A stretch of DNA of 64,000 nucleotides from Phlegmacium glaucopus (taxonomy: Eukaryota; Basidiomycota; Agaricomycetes; Agaricales; Cortinariaceae): the NCBI GenBank assembly GCA_015039465.1, contig MU130579.1:1-64000 (forward strand), read 5' to 3'. The notes beneath the pieces were generated by a model. The model was not told the origin of the DNA, searched no databases, and saw nothing but the letters and a program-made list of their open reading frames with translations. Positions 45,390 to 57,132 of this stretch are shown piece by piece; the first letter of the stretch is position 1; each line of letters starts with the position of its first letter. The position numbers and the translations under genes are program-made.

Positions 45390-45737
45390 GTAATTTGAAT
45401 TGTTTCATGAAAAATATAACTCAAGAATCTATCGAACCACACTTTTTTATCTTGTTAAGAATGTATCCAGGTTCACCTTTTTTTTTGGGCGGCGGGAGCG
45501 GTCGTCGTGAGACTAGTGTCAAAGGGATTCTGATATGTCCGTTTCTGACGAAAGATTTGAATAATGATATGGGGCGCGCCCAAATTTCAAGGGTCGGGTG
45601 GCCTTTGGAATAGTAGGATGTATACGCCCGCCGATATTGTTGGATGGCTGACTGTTTAATTAGATTTTGAGCACATTGCGCATGCTTCCGAATGATCGCT
45701 TACTGTCTGGCGTCGATTGTTTGAGGCAGTAACGTTG
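45390..45737 (-). pseudogene. Family A copy, exon 4 remnant
   Basis: The minus strand shows the intron 3 and exon 4 sequence, but the acceptor CAG is changed to GGG and several single-base indels shift the frame. A run of A8-9 lies near 45480. NKIKK and DRFLSYIF-like pieces survive. The 5' part is fused to the end of module C (TCAAACAATCGACGCCAGACAG). Confidence 0.6.
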
Positions 45738-47040
45738 GATTAGAGTTCAGTTATTGTAGTTGTTTAATTGTTGGCATTATGTGGTGGATAGGAACATTCA
45801 ATAGTGCAAAAATAATTTGTCCAAGAGGGAATCCTGGGAAGCGAGAGACTAGCAAGAAAATGTTTCGTCAGTATCCGTGTTCTCAAAACCACGCAATAAA
45901 CACGTAAAAACCAAAAAAGACGAACGACAAATAGGGTACATACAGCCGATAACTTTCTCTTTCTCTTTCTCTTCTTCTTTATCTCTTCTTCTTCCTCCAC
46001 TTCTTCTCATAAACATTTCCTTCATCTTTTTCAACCTCTCATCTACTCCATCCGGATTCATAAGCATGGGTCTAAGATTTGGTCGAGTGGAAAGTTGGGC
46101 TAGAGCAGGTGGTGAAGTTGAAGTTGATAACGATGGTGATCGTATTTTTGTTGTTTCTGGTACTGTAGCAGCAGCAGTGGTTCCTGAAGTTGGAACAGCA
46201 TGCGCCATCGATGAACGGTTTACAAGCATCGATATGCTGAACGGATATTGAAATATCGTCATCATCTGTAATGAAGGTTGAGTGATGAGTTAAAGCGTTG
46301 AGGCATTTACAATAATAAATGTTTCATAGAAATATAGAAAGAACAGAAAGGAGGTAAAGTTCATACAACGAGAAGGAGGGCATATATGCATATTTATGGA
46401 AGAAAACGGGTTAGGGTACTATCAGTGTTCTCAAAGCCATGCAATAAACGCGTAAAAAAAACCCCCGAGAAGCCAAAAAGACGAACGAAAAGGTACGCAC
46501 ATAACTTCCTCTTCAGAAATACGTGGTTTCTATAAAACTCCAGTGGACCTCTTGGCGTCGAATGTTGTTAACATTCTTGAAGAAGCTATGAGGCGACGTG
46601 TGCGGTAGAGATCATGGCTGTGCTGTGAGGAGCATTCTGTGTGGCAATTGTTGGATGATAACATCGGGGGTCATAACGGGGTAGTTAGTAGTCACCGCCG
46701 CGGTGATTTTTTCGTCGCCAAGTGTATGCTGGTGAAAATGTAGCAGAATATGATAATACTTGAAGCGTCGATACTAGATGGTAGGATGTTATCGATTAAG
46801 CAGTTATGTTTTGGTTATTGAGTGATCAAACTTGATCGTCATCGGCGACGATAAGTTGGACGACTCGGACGATGGACATAGGGCCTTATGTAAGCAGGTA
46901 TTCGTAGACATATGCATCACCCTCTACACAGCCTTTGACCTCCATCTTCGTCTAATTCCAACTACTTGCAACACTCACCGCTCGTCCACACCCCAAATCT
47001 CAGAAATCTGTGGTCCGATTCATCAACAACTATAAAGCTA
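45738..47040 (-). repeat. Minus-strand block H-C-D-C'
   Basis: On the minus strand the order is H (47040-46640), C (46600-46430), a linker with the CATTACAGATGATGACGATATTTCAA type, D (46250-45960) and the rest of C (45930-45740). D carries SSMAHAVPTSGTTAAATVPE, LSTRPNLRPMLMNPDG, DERLKKMKEMFMRRSGGRRR. This order, also at 54.9-56.0 kb, indicates that D was inserted into C. Confidence 0.6.
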
Positions 47041-47189
47041 CGCCCTTCGTTTATCTAAGGGTTTGTCCTTTTGGCAGCAAACGGAATTAGAGTCCACAAG
47101 AGTCTTAATTGGACCTTGATAGGGTTATCTTTATTCGCCGTCTGCCGCTGGAGTAGGCCAATCAGGCTAACCCTCGGAAGCTAAGTGCT

Positions 47190-47760
47190 AATGCCCCGCA
47201 AAGCTCGGAAACCCGTCAAACAGCTAGTCTGTTTTCACCTGCAGGGGTCGAACCGTAGATCGAACATTCGGTCGCAATAGACTCACGTGAGTGGCCAAAC
47301 TCAACGCGACGCGTCTACCGCATTGCTCATGACTACTCTTTCCCGGACTCCTTCGTCTGTAATATGCACATAATTCTACCTTAATTTTATTTATTATTTA
47401 TTAAACACACTCCTTCAAGTTCTCCAACCATTTTGGAAGAACCTTCTCTCTATAGAAGCCCTGCAGGGCACAAACTCATTCACAACATCATGGCTCAAAA
47501 TCAATTGATACTCGTCGAACCGTGGTGTAGCTGGTGTACTCTGGAGACGAAATCTGGAAGTTTAAATCATTGGCACTCGATGAGGGAGAGATAGGTTGAG
47601 TCTTATAGATATCCCTAGCTTTGAAAATCTCCTTAAAAGGAGATTCACGTGATATGCTTGTTTGAAATGTCGATCTACGGTTCGAGGGGCGCGCGTGAAA
47701 TCAGACTATATTATAAGTGTCGTCCACATGACTATAAAAAAAGACACGTAATATAGTCTG
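47190..47760. repeat. Foldback segment with tRNA-like box and a second hairpin
   Basis: TCGAACCGTAGATCGAACATT (47249-47269) pairs with AATGTCGATCTACGGTTCGA (near 47668-47687), giving arms about 400 bp apart, each bordered by GGGG. The minus strand near 47250-47330 has GGTTCGACCCC and GCAATGCGGTAGACGC, resembling RNA polymerase III B and A boxes, but no cloverleaf closes. Just after, TCAGACTATATTA and TAATATAGTCTGA (47700-47762) form another hairpin. A SINE-like or foldback element is possible. Confidence 0.35.
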
Positions 47761-48229
47761 ACTACGGGAGACTATCAAACAGCCACGCAGGATATGTTTG
47801 TGGGAGAAGGTTCCTTCCTTACGTGCTCACAAACTGTGCACAGCCACTTATTACAATTTTAATCAAATCTGTGGGGAGCTCGGCCTGTCTTTCTATTTTC
47901 TCTTGGTCACCCTGCTTGACTGTGCCTTCTTCGGATCATTATTCTAGCCTGATGCTGCCTGGTGTCAATCATCGCTACAGTCGACTCTATCATCACCCAT
48001 ACCTCTCGGTGCCGCACTGGCCCGCACAGCCCAGTGTATAGTAGCGGTTAATGTTATTTACATGATGTTTAGTCCACTCCTCAATAGGAATATCTTACCA
48101 ACTCGCGGGTCAGCACAACGAGACTCTATCTAACTGAGCTCTTTGATTTTAGTAATTCATTTAATTTCACACTGGCTGGCAGCTGTTCGAAGGGCGCAGG
48201 AGGCTTCATTTGACAAGGACTACAATTTA
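47761..48229. other. Gene-poor stretch
   Basis: No supported gene. The frame 47823-48041 has no recognised domain. Confidence 0.35.
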
Positions 48230-48500
48230 CAATTTAAACGGATCTTGATACGAACCGTGGTGATTTTGTTGTACGCACTGCAGGTGAAGATGTAGCAAAG
48301 TATGATATGATATTTGAAGCTTGAAGCATCGATATGGTACGATGTTATCGATTAGTTGGATTTTGGTTATCGAGTGATCAAATCTGAACGGACATAGTCA
48401 CATAGGCAGGCATCGTCACACAATGACATATACATCACATCAACGGACCCCAGTCACTCCTTTACTCTCTACATACATCCAACTACAGTCCTTGCGACAC
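48230..48500 (-). repeat. Module H copy
   Basis: AGCATCGATATGGTACGATGTTATCGATTAG and GGTTATCGAGTGATCAAA match the H copies at 46700-46840 and 51780-51870. It lies just downstream of the family A gene that ends at 48568. Confidence 0.55.
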
Positions 48501-48567
48501 AAGTACCCAACTCGAAAACGGAGGGATGTAAGTAAAGAGGTAATTAACTTCAGGTTTCCAGCTTGAA

Positions 48568-49242
48568 TCACAAGGCTTTCATGAAAAGATAACTCAACAA
48601 CCTATCAAACCATGCTTTTATCTTGTTAAAAATATATTCCGCAGGGGTGGTACGAGTGCCAAGGTATTCTGGTATATCCACTTCCGACGAAATATTCGAA
48701 TAAGGATATGGGGCGCGCTGAAATGCCAAGGGTAGTGTAGACCGCGGAGCGGGGGGATATAAATGATCGACATTGTTGGATGAAGAAGTTGACTATTGAT
48801 CCAGATTTAATAGGCTTTTGAGTATATTACGAATGATCGCCTACCATGCGACACACCGCCGGAACTCCTGCTGGCTTGGTCTGTGATGCTCTGCAACACT
48901 GCTGAGGTATTGTGCCTGTTTGATCATGCTTGTGAGTGTCATGTACCGGACCATCAAAAAGTGCAGCTTACTTGAAGAAGGCCCATCTGAGGGGGTACGG
49001 GGTACACTAAGAGGAGTTGACTCTAAACCATATAGGCTTCAGTAATTATCCTGGAGGCTGGAGGCAAGAACAAAAATATGTTTACCAGGAGGCAGTTGTT
49101 GACTAGTAGTATATCTGTTGGTCGTAGTTTTGATAGTATTATGGGAGTCTATATTGGTTGTGTTCCGACTACAATCCACAACGTAGCAGTCGCCTTGGAT
49201 TACCATGTGGCTGCTAGTGGTAAACAGAGAGTAATTTGACAT
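48568..49242 (-). CDS. Family A small protein, intact four-exon copy (127 aa)
   Basis: Predicted exons on the minus strand are 49242-49086 (157 nt), 49022-48972 (51), 48870-48845 (26) and 48717-48568 (150), giving 128 codons with stop. N-terminus MSNYSLFTTSSHMVIQGDCY, then VVDCSRNTTNIDSHNTIKT. The middle linker of exon 4 is 30 nt shorter than at 37510-38211 and keeps phase. The end is YIFNKIKAWFDRLLSYLF. It is the shortest intact member together with the copy at 40629-41289, which shows that the Ser/Thr/Ala linker before the helix is expendable while both ends are kept. Confidence 0.6.
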
Positions 49243-49311
49243 TACGATGTCGTACAACTTGAGTATTGCAAATGGTGGAAGATGGCAGCTGGTCGCTAAG
49301 AGCTTTTACTC

Positions 49312-49318
49312 TTATATA
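49312..49318 (-). promoter_or_regulatory. TATA box of the family A copy at 48568-49242
   Basis: Minus strand TTTCC-TATATAA-GAGTAAAAGCTCTTA, 70 nt before the ATG, in the family context. Confidence 0.55.
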
Positions 49319-49329
49319 GGAAACATAGA

Positions 49330-49519
49330 TTATGATATTGATCATGCTATGCCAACATCTAAAAATATATTGTCGGGTCCGTTAGAACTCCAAACATCTA
49401 AAAATAGGTTTATTAAACCTGTCCTTGGATTCGGTGGTCTCGGTAACCAGATCAAAGAAGTATTCAATAGTATTGCTCCGTTTCTTTGGCCTCCAAATAA
49501 ACTGCGTTCGAGCAACTAG
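49330..49519 (+). other. Unassigned coding-like fragment
   Basis: A frame ending at 49519 reads KPVLGFGGLGNQIKEVFNSI then APFLWPPNKLRSSN. It looks protein-like, yet it has no start of its own and no paralogue in the window. It directly abuts the divergent promoter of the family A copy at 48568-49242. It may be a last exon of a lost gene. Confidence 0.3.
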
Positions 49520-49729
49520 GAATTACTATTGGTGATATCGCACTGGAACTTCTTACTAGTAGTGGTGCAATGGAAAGCATTTTCAACAACTGGAGAAGAT
49601 CCTGGACGCTCTCGGCAAACCCGATGAAAGGGCACAACCAATTATTGGTCGATGGAGTTCTCTCAACACCACAACCTTCCTACGAGACAAGATGTGCAGA
49701 ATTACACTCGTGACTCAAAGAGATGGGGT

Positions 49730-49972
49730 TTCATTTCTCAGCTAGAACTACAACAGAGATAAAGCTAAGGAAATGGTCTTACCGAGATCACCGAAATCCT
49801 GGCAGGGACACCCAACCCATAGTATTCTCAAGGGGGAGACCTTGTACTTTCATTTCTCTGCTAGAACTACAACAGAGACAAAGCTAAGGAAATGGTCTTG
49901 CCGAGATCACCGAATCCTAGCGGGGACTGACCCAACCATAGTATTCTCAAGGGGGAGACCTCGTACTTTCTG
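49730..49972 (+). repeat. Tandem duplication of about 119 bp, two copies
   Basis: TTTCATTTCTCAGCTAGAAC...CTCAAGGGGGAGACCTTGTACT is repeated with few changes as TTTCATTTCTCTGCTAGAAC...CTCAAGGGGGAGACCTCGTACT. From 49973 to 50187 nothing else is seen. Confidence 0.8.
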
Positions 49973-50187
49973 CTCCTAACATGCTTTTTGAGTGTAGATC
50001 AAATCCCAGGACAGATCCAATCAAATTCACTGTCACACTAGACGGTAATGGATTGTAGTATACATGAGATGCTCTAAGCCCACTGCATCAAAGGATGGGG
50101 AAAGGGATATCAAATAAAATAAAGAATGCACGCATGCACGCATTACATAACTAGCTATTAAAAAGGTCAAAAGGTCAAAAGAACACT

Positions 50188-51270
50188 TTAAAACCTCCGT
50201 AGCCCACGTCTCCCTGCACCTAAACTATCCACATAAAAATCCATACGTCCAATAACTTCCTCTGATCCTGGACTAGCACCAATGGCTTCACTCGAAACCG
50301 ATGCGCTCGTTCTCGTTCTCGTACTTGTAGAACCCAAGAAACCCCCCGCCCCTTCTCTTCCTCTTCCTCTTCCTAATCCAAGTCCGAGTCCAAGACCAAT
50401 TTGAGCATGGAGAGCAGCAGCAGCAGCAGTGGTTGATTAGAACTAGAACCAGAGCTAGTGCCGGGACTTGAGCTGGGAATTGGGATGAAACTGGGAGTTG
50501 AGATCAGATTCGGGTGTTGTTGTTGTTCGCTGGTTGTTCCTGTGAGTATTGAAGGGTCCGCCACGGTCGCTTGTAGGCACTAGAAACCTCTCCTTCAGTA
50601 GGAGACACCAAGAACCACAATCCTCGTCTGGTAGTATCCCTCTCAATCTCTTTCTCTCTCCATCTCTCTCTATCCCTCCGTCTTCCTCACTTCCTCCCCT
50701 CCCCTCCCCATCCCTTTCAAACTTCTCATAAACGTCTCTTTCATCCGTTTCAACCTCTCATCTACCTCATCTGGATTCGTAAGCTTGGTCCAATTTGGTG
50801 AAGTAGAGAGTTGGGCTGGAGCCGGCGGTGAAATTGAAATTGACAGCGATGGTGGTTGTATTGTTGTTGTTTCTGGTAGTGTAGCGGTAGCAGCACTTCC
50901 TGAAGTTGGAACAGCATGTGCCATCGATGACGCTGCGGCCATATGCTCGATGTCAGCCAATGTCAATAAACAGTCCCAGAGTAGGCAGACTCGGAGATAA
51001 ACGCTGCCGTCCGCCTTCACTATCAGGAGAGCCGATAGAGGTGATCGGGGCGATAGTAAAGAAGTTTGGCGCCGCCATGCAACAGGGGAAGCGACCAGTT
51101 GGAACCCTTCCCCTTTTTACTTTCCTGTGCCTTTCGCACCCTCTTGCATCATTTCTTAATCATGATCCTGCCCCTATCCTTCTCTCTCCCCCGTTCGCTC
51201 TCGTTTCTCCCTTTAACCCGTCCACTCAACAGTTTACGAGCATCGATATGCTGTATGAATATTGAAACAT
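50188..51270 (-). pseudogene. Module D, longest copy: remnant of an unidentified protein gene
   Basis: From about 51260 the minus strand gives a DDDVSIFIQHIDARK-like start and a very basic R/E-rich part. MAAASSMAHAVPTSGSAATA follows, then PAPAQLSTSPN and DERLKRMKETFMRSLKGMG. After a stop at 50670 other frames carry NLISTPSFIPIPSSSPGTSS, then GFLGSTSTRTRTSASVSSEA and, at the C-terminus, GSEEVIGRMDFYVDSLGAGR with a stop at 50188. The Ser/Pro/Thr-rich composition and a conserved-looking C-terminus suggest a once real, mostly disordered host protein. I do not recognise it. Other copies stop before the C-terminal part. Confidence 0.45.
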
Positions 51271-51302
51271 CGTCATCGTCTGCACGAAGATTGGGTAGTG
51301 GA

Positions 51303-52870
51303 TCAGTACAGCGTTGAGGCATTTACAATGATAGAAATGTCATAGAAATGTGGAAAGGAGGCAAAGTTCATACAACGAGAAGGAGGGCAAAGATCGACGA
51401 TTATAATATTCATCGATGTATAGAATGGGTTAAGGTCGTATATCAGTGTTCTCAAAGCCATGCAATACAATGAAAACACCCCCGAGAAGCCAAAAAGACG
51501 AACGAAAAAAAGTGGTACGCACATAGATTCCTCTTCAGAAATAGATTGTTTCTGTAAACCTCCAGTGCACCTCTTGGCGTCGAATCTTGTTAACATTCTT
51601 GAAGCTATGAGGCGACGTGTGGATTCTCCCTACCTCGAATTATTATGATCATGACCGTCCTATATGCGAGGAGAATTTTATATGTGACAGTTGTTGGATG
51701 ATGGGATGGGCGGCGTTATGGGATAGTCACCGAGGCGATTTTTTCGTCCCCGAGTGTACGCACGGCTGAAAATGTAACAGAATATGATACATTAAGCATC
51801 GATACTAGATGGTAGGATGTTATCAATTCGTTGGATGTTGATTATCGAGTGATCGAACTTGATCGTCATCGTCGACGGTACAGTTACGACTCTCTAGCTG
51901 GAGGTGGGCAACGAGAGAGGACGGACGTATGGCACAAGTAGGCAGTGTGACACAACGTATGCATCAGTCACTGGTTTACACAGCGACCTTCTCCATGCAA
52001 TTCAACTAAGTAATTGCAACACCCACTACTCGTCCACACTCCAGATATCAAAAGACTGGGGTCATATTCATCAACACGATAAAGCCATCTTCGTTTTGGC
52101 CCGGGTCTTTTTCCTTCTTTTAGGTAAGGTTCTGCCTAGCTTGAGAATAGCACGGGGTCCGTTGCTCATTTGCCAAGTTTCCTTGTCTTGTATTCGATAT
52201 ACCTCTTTCTGACTGGCAATGGATAAGCACATGCAATTGTCTATATCCTATGGGGTCTATAATTATTTCGACAGATCATGTACCTCTGGCTACATTTACT
52301 GGACTCGACAACCCGTTGCGACAGATGATCATCACGTATTTGATCACTTCAGTCAAGTTGAAGGCGATTTCCCCTTCTTCTGATCATGTAACCATACTGC
52401 TCAAAAATTTTACGATGAGGCGTGAGTCGAGAACCACACATTAGCTCTACCCGCCCATAATTCTGCCCGACGACAATCACGATGATTGATATCATCTATC
52501 CACGACGACCCCGACTCGTACTGCTTTCAGTCGACCATCCATAACTATCCACATCACCTCTGACGGTTCAGCCATTAAGCCTCTCACTCACACACGTAGG
52601 GTCTGTTTGATTTTATGTCTTTGGGCCCAGTTCGCACTCTGTTGAGATATTTTGAGAATTTGTTTTTCCCTTTCTCTTTCAGAATCGAGGCCCGGCTCTA
52701 TAGCTCAGGATCACATACTCTCTATTTCCGTCGTCTGGAGCCCAAGTTTTAGACTTGAAGTCATCCCCGCTGGAGACTGGTCTATCATTAATGCTCTATA
52801 ACGGGATCAATATACCTACAAACGATCTAGTCGATGGTTTAACATCGTAAGTATATAGCATATAACTAGC
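51303..52870 (-). repeat. Minus-strand block B-H-C feeding into module D
   Basis: On the minus strand B (52870-52240), H (52080-51650), C (51610-51430) and a linker lead into the D copy at 51270. With the family A exon 4 remnant at 53043-52961 in front, this is the most complete A-B-H-C-D order in the window. GTGTGGATTCTCCCTACCTC at 51618-51637 is a scrap of the possible LTR at 43229. Confidence 0.65.
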
Positions 52871-52960
52871 AACACAGAAGAAACAAGGAACTTGAAAGTT
52901 TTGCCGACGAGAGAGCGTTAATAGACAGCAGCATGTAAGTTTCCGACTTGAATTACAAGG

Positions 52961-53043
52961 GTTTCATGAACAGATAACCTAACAACCTATCGAACCACCC
53001 TTTTACCTTGTTAAAAACATATTCACATAAATTTTCAGCGGCA
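52961..53043 (-). pseudogene. Family A copy, end of exon 4 only
   Basis: The minus strand reads AENLCEYVFNKVKGWFDRLL then GYLFMKPL and a stop. Everything upstream of AEN is lost at a sharp junction at about 53043. Confidence 0.65.
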
Positions 53044-53293
53044 TTCGAGAATACAACTAAGTTACACAGCTTCGAGAATCAGATCGCCAAAAAATTGATT
53101 GGTTCAGACTCCCTGATAGAGTTGCTTGTGCGCGCAATTTCTCGATCTTCCATTGTCCAAACATTGTCCAAACAATATCAGAACCTACATTTCCTATATA
53201 ACAAGTGAAATTTGAAAGCTTAAAGACTGTATGTACCAGCCGCCATCGCGCCATCTCCCACCCTCCGCAATACCCAAGTCGTACTACATCATC

Positions 53294-53960
53294 ATGTCAC
53301 ATTACTCTCTATTTACCACTAGCAGCCACATGGTAATCCAAGGCGACGTCTACGCTGTGGATTCTAGCTGGAACACAACCAACAATAATACTATCGAAAC
53401 CGCCGCCGACAGGAATATTGCTGATCAACCACCGCCTCTTGGTAAATAGATTGTTGTTCTTGCCTCCAAGGATAATTACTGAAGCCTACTAGGGTTTAGA
53501 GTCGACCTCTCTTAGTGTACCCCCTCACATGGGCCTTCTTCAAGTAATAAGCTGCACGTTTTGATGGTCCGATACATGGCACTCACAAGTATGGTCAAAA
53601 AGGCACAATACATTATCAGTCTGAGCCAACAGGAGCACCAGCGGCACATCGCACGGTAGGCGATCATTGAAAACACGAGTAATATGCTCAAAAACCAATT
53701 AAATAGCCAACTTCTTCATCCAACAGTGTTGAACATGTATATTCTCCCACTATACGGTCCACCCGACCATTGAAATTTCAACATGCCTCGTATCCTTATT
53801 CGAATCTTCCGTCAGAAGTGGGTATACCAGAATCCCTTCTCGCTGGTACCATGATGAGGAGCTTTGCTGCCGCAGAAAGTTTAAGTCAATATGTTTTTAA
53901 CAAGATAAAAGGGTGGTTCGATAGGTTGCTCGGTTGTATTTCAAAAAATCCTTGTAATTC
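53294..53960 (+). pseudogene. Family A copy, all exons recognisable but splice sites broken
   Basis: TATATAA is at 53195-53201. Exon 1 (53294-53441, 148 nt) reads MSHYSLFTTSSHMVIQGDVY. Exon 2 has lost 7 nt and its phase. The exon 3 acceptor CCAG reads CCAACAG and the exon 4 acceptor TTTCAG is TTTCAA. Exon 4 still reads HASYPYSNLPSEVGIPES and YVFNKIKGWFDRLLGC before a frameshift. It may be a recent loss. Confidence 0.65.
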
Positions 53961-54039
53961 AAGTTGGTTACTTACGCTGCTGTCTATTTACGCTCTCTCA
54001 TTGGCAAAATTTCCCACTTCTTGTTTTCTTCTATGTTGC

Positions 54040-55990
54040 TAGTTAGATGCTATATATTTACGACATTAGACATATACTTACAATGGTTAGAGCACTGACT
54101 GGATAGCTTGTGGGCACATTGGTCCGGCCTGAGAGTATAGACCAGTCTCCAGTCCGGGGATGAATTCAAGTCTACGTTCTGCGCCAGCCGACGGAAATAG
54201 AGAGTATGTGATGCTGAGCTATAGAGAGGGCAAGTCCAAGTCTCGAATCTGAACGGGAAAGGGAAAGACAAATTATCAAGATATCTCGACATGGAGTGCG
54301 AACTGGCCCCCCAGGGGCCCATACTTTACGCGTGTGAGTGAGAGCGTGGTTTAATCCAGCGTACGCAAGAGGGATAGTTAAACACGGTCGACTGAAGGCA
54401 GTATGAGTCGGGGTCGTCGTGGATAGATGATAACAATCGTCCTGATCTGTAATCAGGCGTAAGTATAAGCGGGGAGAGCCAAAGTGTGGTTCTTGACTCA
54501 CACCTCATCGTAGAAACCTTTGAGCAGTATGTTACGTGATCAGAAGAAGGGAAAGTAGCGCCCAATCTGAGTGAAGTGATCAGGTGCATTATCCTCTGCA
54601 GAAACGGATCGTTTGGGTTTAGTAAATGTAGCCAGATGTACATGATCCGTCGAAACAGTCGTAGGCCACATGAATATCGGCCATCGTATGTGCTTATCCA
54701 TCACCAATCGGAATTATATCACGAAACCCACGCTATACTGGCAAAAAAAAGAAAAAGACTGGTGCCAAAACGAAGCGCGTGGCTTTAAAATGTTGACCCC
54801 GAGCGCTGGTGAGTGTTGTGTAAAGGAGTGACTGTGATATGTCACAATGCCTGTTCTTCAGTGTGCACGAAAAAATCTTACTCCCCCGATCACCTCATCA
54901 CTCAGCAACTATCAGGTACAGGATCCACAGTCATGATCATCCTCTCTACTGCACACGTCGCCTCATAGCTTCTTCAAGGTTTCGACTGTTGACAAGATTT
55001 GACGCCAAGAGGTCCACTAGAAACAACGTATTTACGAAGAGGAAGCAATGTGTGTACCCTTCTTTTCGTTCGTCTTTTTGGCTTCTTGGGGGGTTTTTTT
55101 ACGTTTTTATTTCTTGGTATTGCATGGTTTTGAGAACACTGATACTATGCATAGATGCATGATGTTGTTGTCATCGACCTGTCTCATTGTATCAACTTCG
55201 CCTTCTTTCCATTCCTTCCTTGTTTCTATGACACATATATTGTTATAAATTTCCCCAACGATGTACTAACTCATCACTCCAGGCGTCGCATTTTCCCTCA
55301 GCACAGCTACAGATGAAGACGATATTTCAATATTCATACGGCATATCGATGCTCGTAAACCGTTGAGTGGAAAGGTTGATGAAAGAGAGAAATGAGAGAG
55401 ATAGAGAGCGGGAGGAGGAACGAGGGAGAGAGGGATAGGGAAGAACAAAGGCAGGATCTTAATCGAGAAACGTTGCAAGAGGATGCCAAAGTCCCAGAAA
55501 AGCAGAAAGAGGAAAGGTTTGAATTGGTTACTTCCCCTCTTTCGTGGCAGCGTCAACGTTTGCCAATGTTGCCCCGATCGCCTCTGTTCAAGTCTATCGG
55601 CTCCTGATAGAGAAGGTGGGCGTCAGCAGAGGGAAAGGGAAAGTCCAAGCCCACCTATTGCGACTGGGACTGTTTTATCAGCTGTGTGTACCTATTTTTC
55701 GTTCGTCCTTGGCTTTTCGGGGTTTTTACGTGTTTATTTCTTGTATTGGTTTTGAGAACACGGATGCTGACGAAACATTTTTTTTGCTAGTCTTTCGCTT
55801 CCCAGGATTCCCTCTTGATAACTTAATTTTGGCATTATTGTCAGCTATTGAACGTTCCTATCCACCACATAATGCCAAAACTTAGAATGACTGAACCCTA
55901 ATCCAACCATCCAGCCTCAAACAATCGACGCCACCATGGTCTACGCTTCATCCTCTGCCTTCCAGCCCACCATCGGGACAACTTCCACTT
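54040..55990 (+). repeat. Plus-strand block B-C-D-C' behind the decayed copy at 53294-53960
   Basis: B 54040-54790, C 54890-55170, linker with GATGAAGACGATATTTCAATATTC, D 55310-55680 and the remainder of C 55680-55990. C restarts with TGTGTACCTATTTTTCGTTCG exactly where D ends (GGGACTGTTTTATCAG), the same split as at 45.7-46.6 kb. Confidence 0.65.
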
Positions 55991-57040
55991 TTGCATTCAC
56001 AATCGTCAATTAAATAACTGTTGCCTTGATAGGACCTAGAAATATATGCGGCTTTCCATGCATTAGAGAAAGTTATCGTAGTGTGATCGCGCACACATGA
56101 ACCCAACAATCCCATTCCGTACGTTTCTCTGCCAGTGCCCTCCTTTTAATCCATGTTCTTTGCATTTCCCCTGTGATTATTACTAAACATCTATTATACT
56201 TAAGCAGTCTGTAGCATACCAAGACATCACAGACATGAATCGTTTTATCTGTTCGGCCGATGTTACTAGGGCCAAGGAGGATATAAATAGACCGCGATAG
56301 TACGGCGTCTGCGTAATTTCCGTCTACCCCTATTAATCTTCATTTAAAAGATACCCTGGAAGGTTTGGTCTGGGTAGAGTGATGTCTCGACAGACCTGTG
56401 CCACCCAATTTCTTTGTGTTACGGCCCCGGGCACAAATAGTATAGCATCGTGAAGCCAAGAGAACATATGGATTCTAGCATTCTCTTTCGAACCCCGAGC
56501 GCTCCGCTCCATCATACCTATTGACGTGGAATCTCTTAGTGAGCCATGCTTGTGATGACAGGAAACTCAGTTCTTAGTAGCGAAAGCCATATGATGTTAA
56601 GATAACATCCCTTTGATGCAAGAGATCGGCTTGGAAAGATATGATAATTAATTGCCATCAGATAAGCCATTGAATTCCATGGTGATCTGATATGAGAGAT
56701 GGCATTTCGCATGTTAACAATTAACATCCAGAGGTTCTAAGAGATTCTATATATTCTGTAAAAACCTTTGGAATGCATAGATGGTAGTTATACAGTGACT
56801 ACATACCAAGCCACGCTTACCGGCACCGCGGTAAACTATTTATAAACCTTTACCGTAAATATGACTGTATTCTCATCAAATATTCCAGGACCAAGCAATT
56901 GATCTAGATTGAGGACGAAGACTCTAATTTTGCTAGAGGTTGTTACGTGGGCCCAGTCTCCTTGTGATCTTTAGACCAAGGATTGACCAAGGAGCCTTGG
57001 TACTAAGCCGACTCCAAACATTGTCCAAACAAGATACCTG
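55991..57040. other. Gene-poor stretch
   Basis: No supported gene or shared module was noticed. The small frames on the minus strand (56515-56333 and 56727-56536) have no recognised domains. Confidence 0.35.
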
Positions 57041-57043
57041 TCC

Positions 57044-57050
57044 TATATAA
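57044..57050 (+). promoter_or_regulatory. TATA box of the family A copy at 57133-57839
   Basis: TATATAA lies 83 nt before the ATG. Just upstream AACATTGTCCAAACAA is shared with the promoter of the copy at 53294 and could be a regulatory motif. Confidence 0.55.
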
Positions 57051-57132
57051 CAACAGAAACCTCCAATACTAATGATTTAATACCAACCACCATCTCCTAC
57101 CATCTGCAACAGCCCAGTTGTACTTCATTATC

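Noticed and set aside
47250..47335. A tRNA gene on the minus strand
   Set aside because: B-box- and A-box-like motifs exist, but acceptor, anticodon and T stems do not close.
54050..54501. Minus-strand frames of up to 109 residues in module B
   Set aside because: The corresponding frames in other B copies are broken by stops and indels not in multiples of three.
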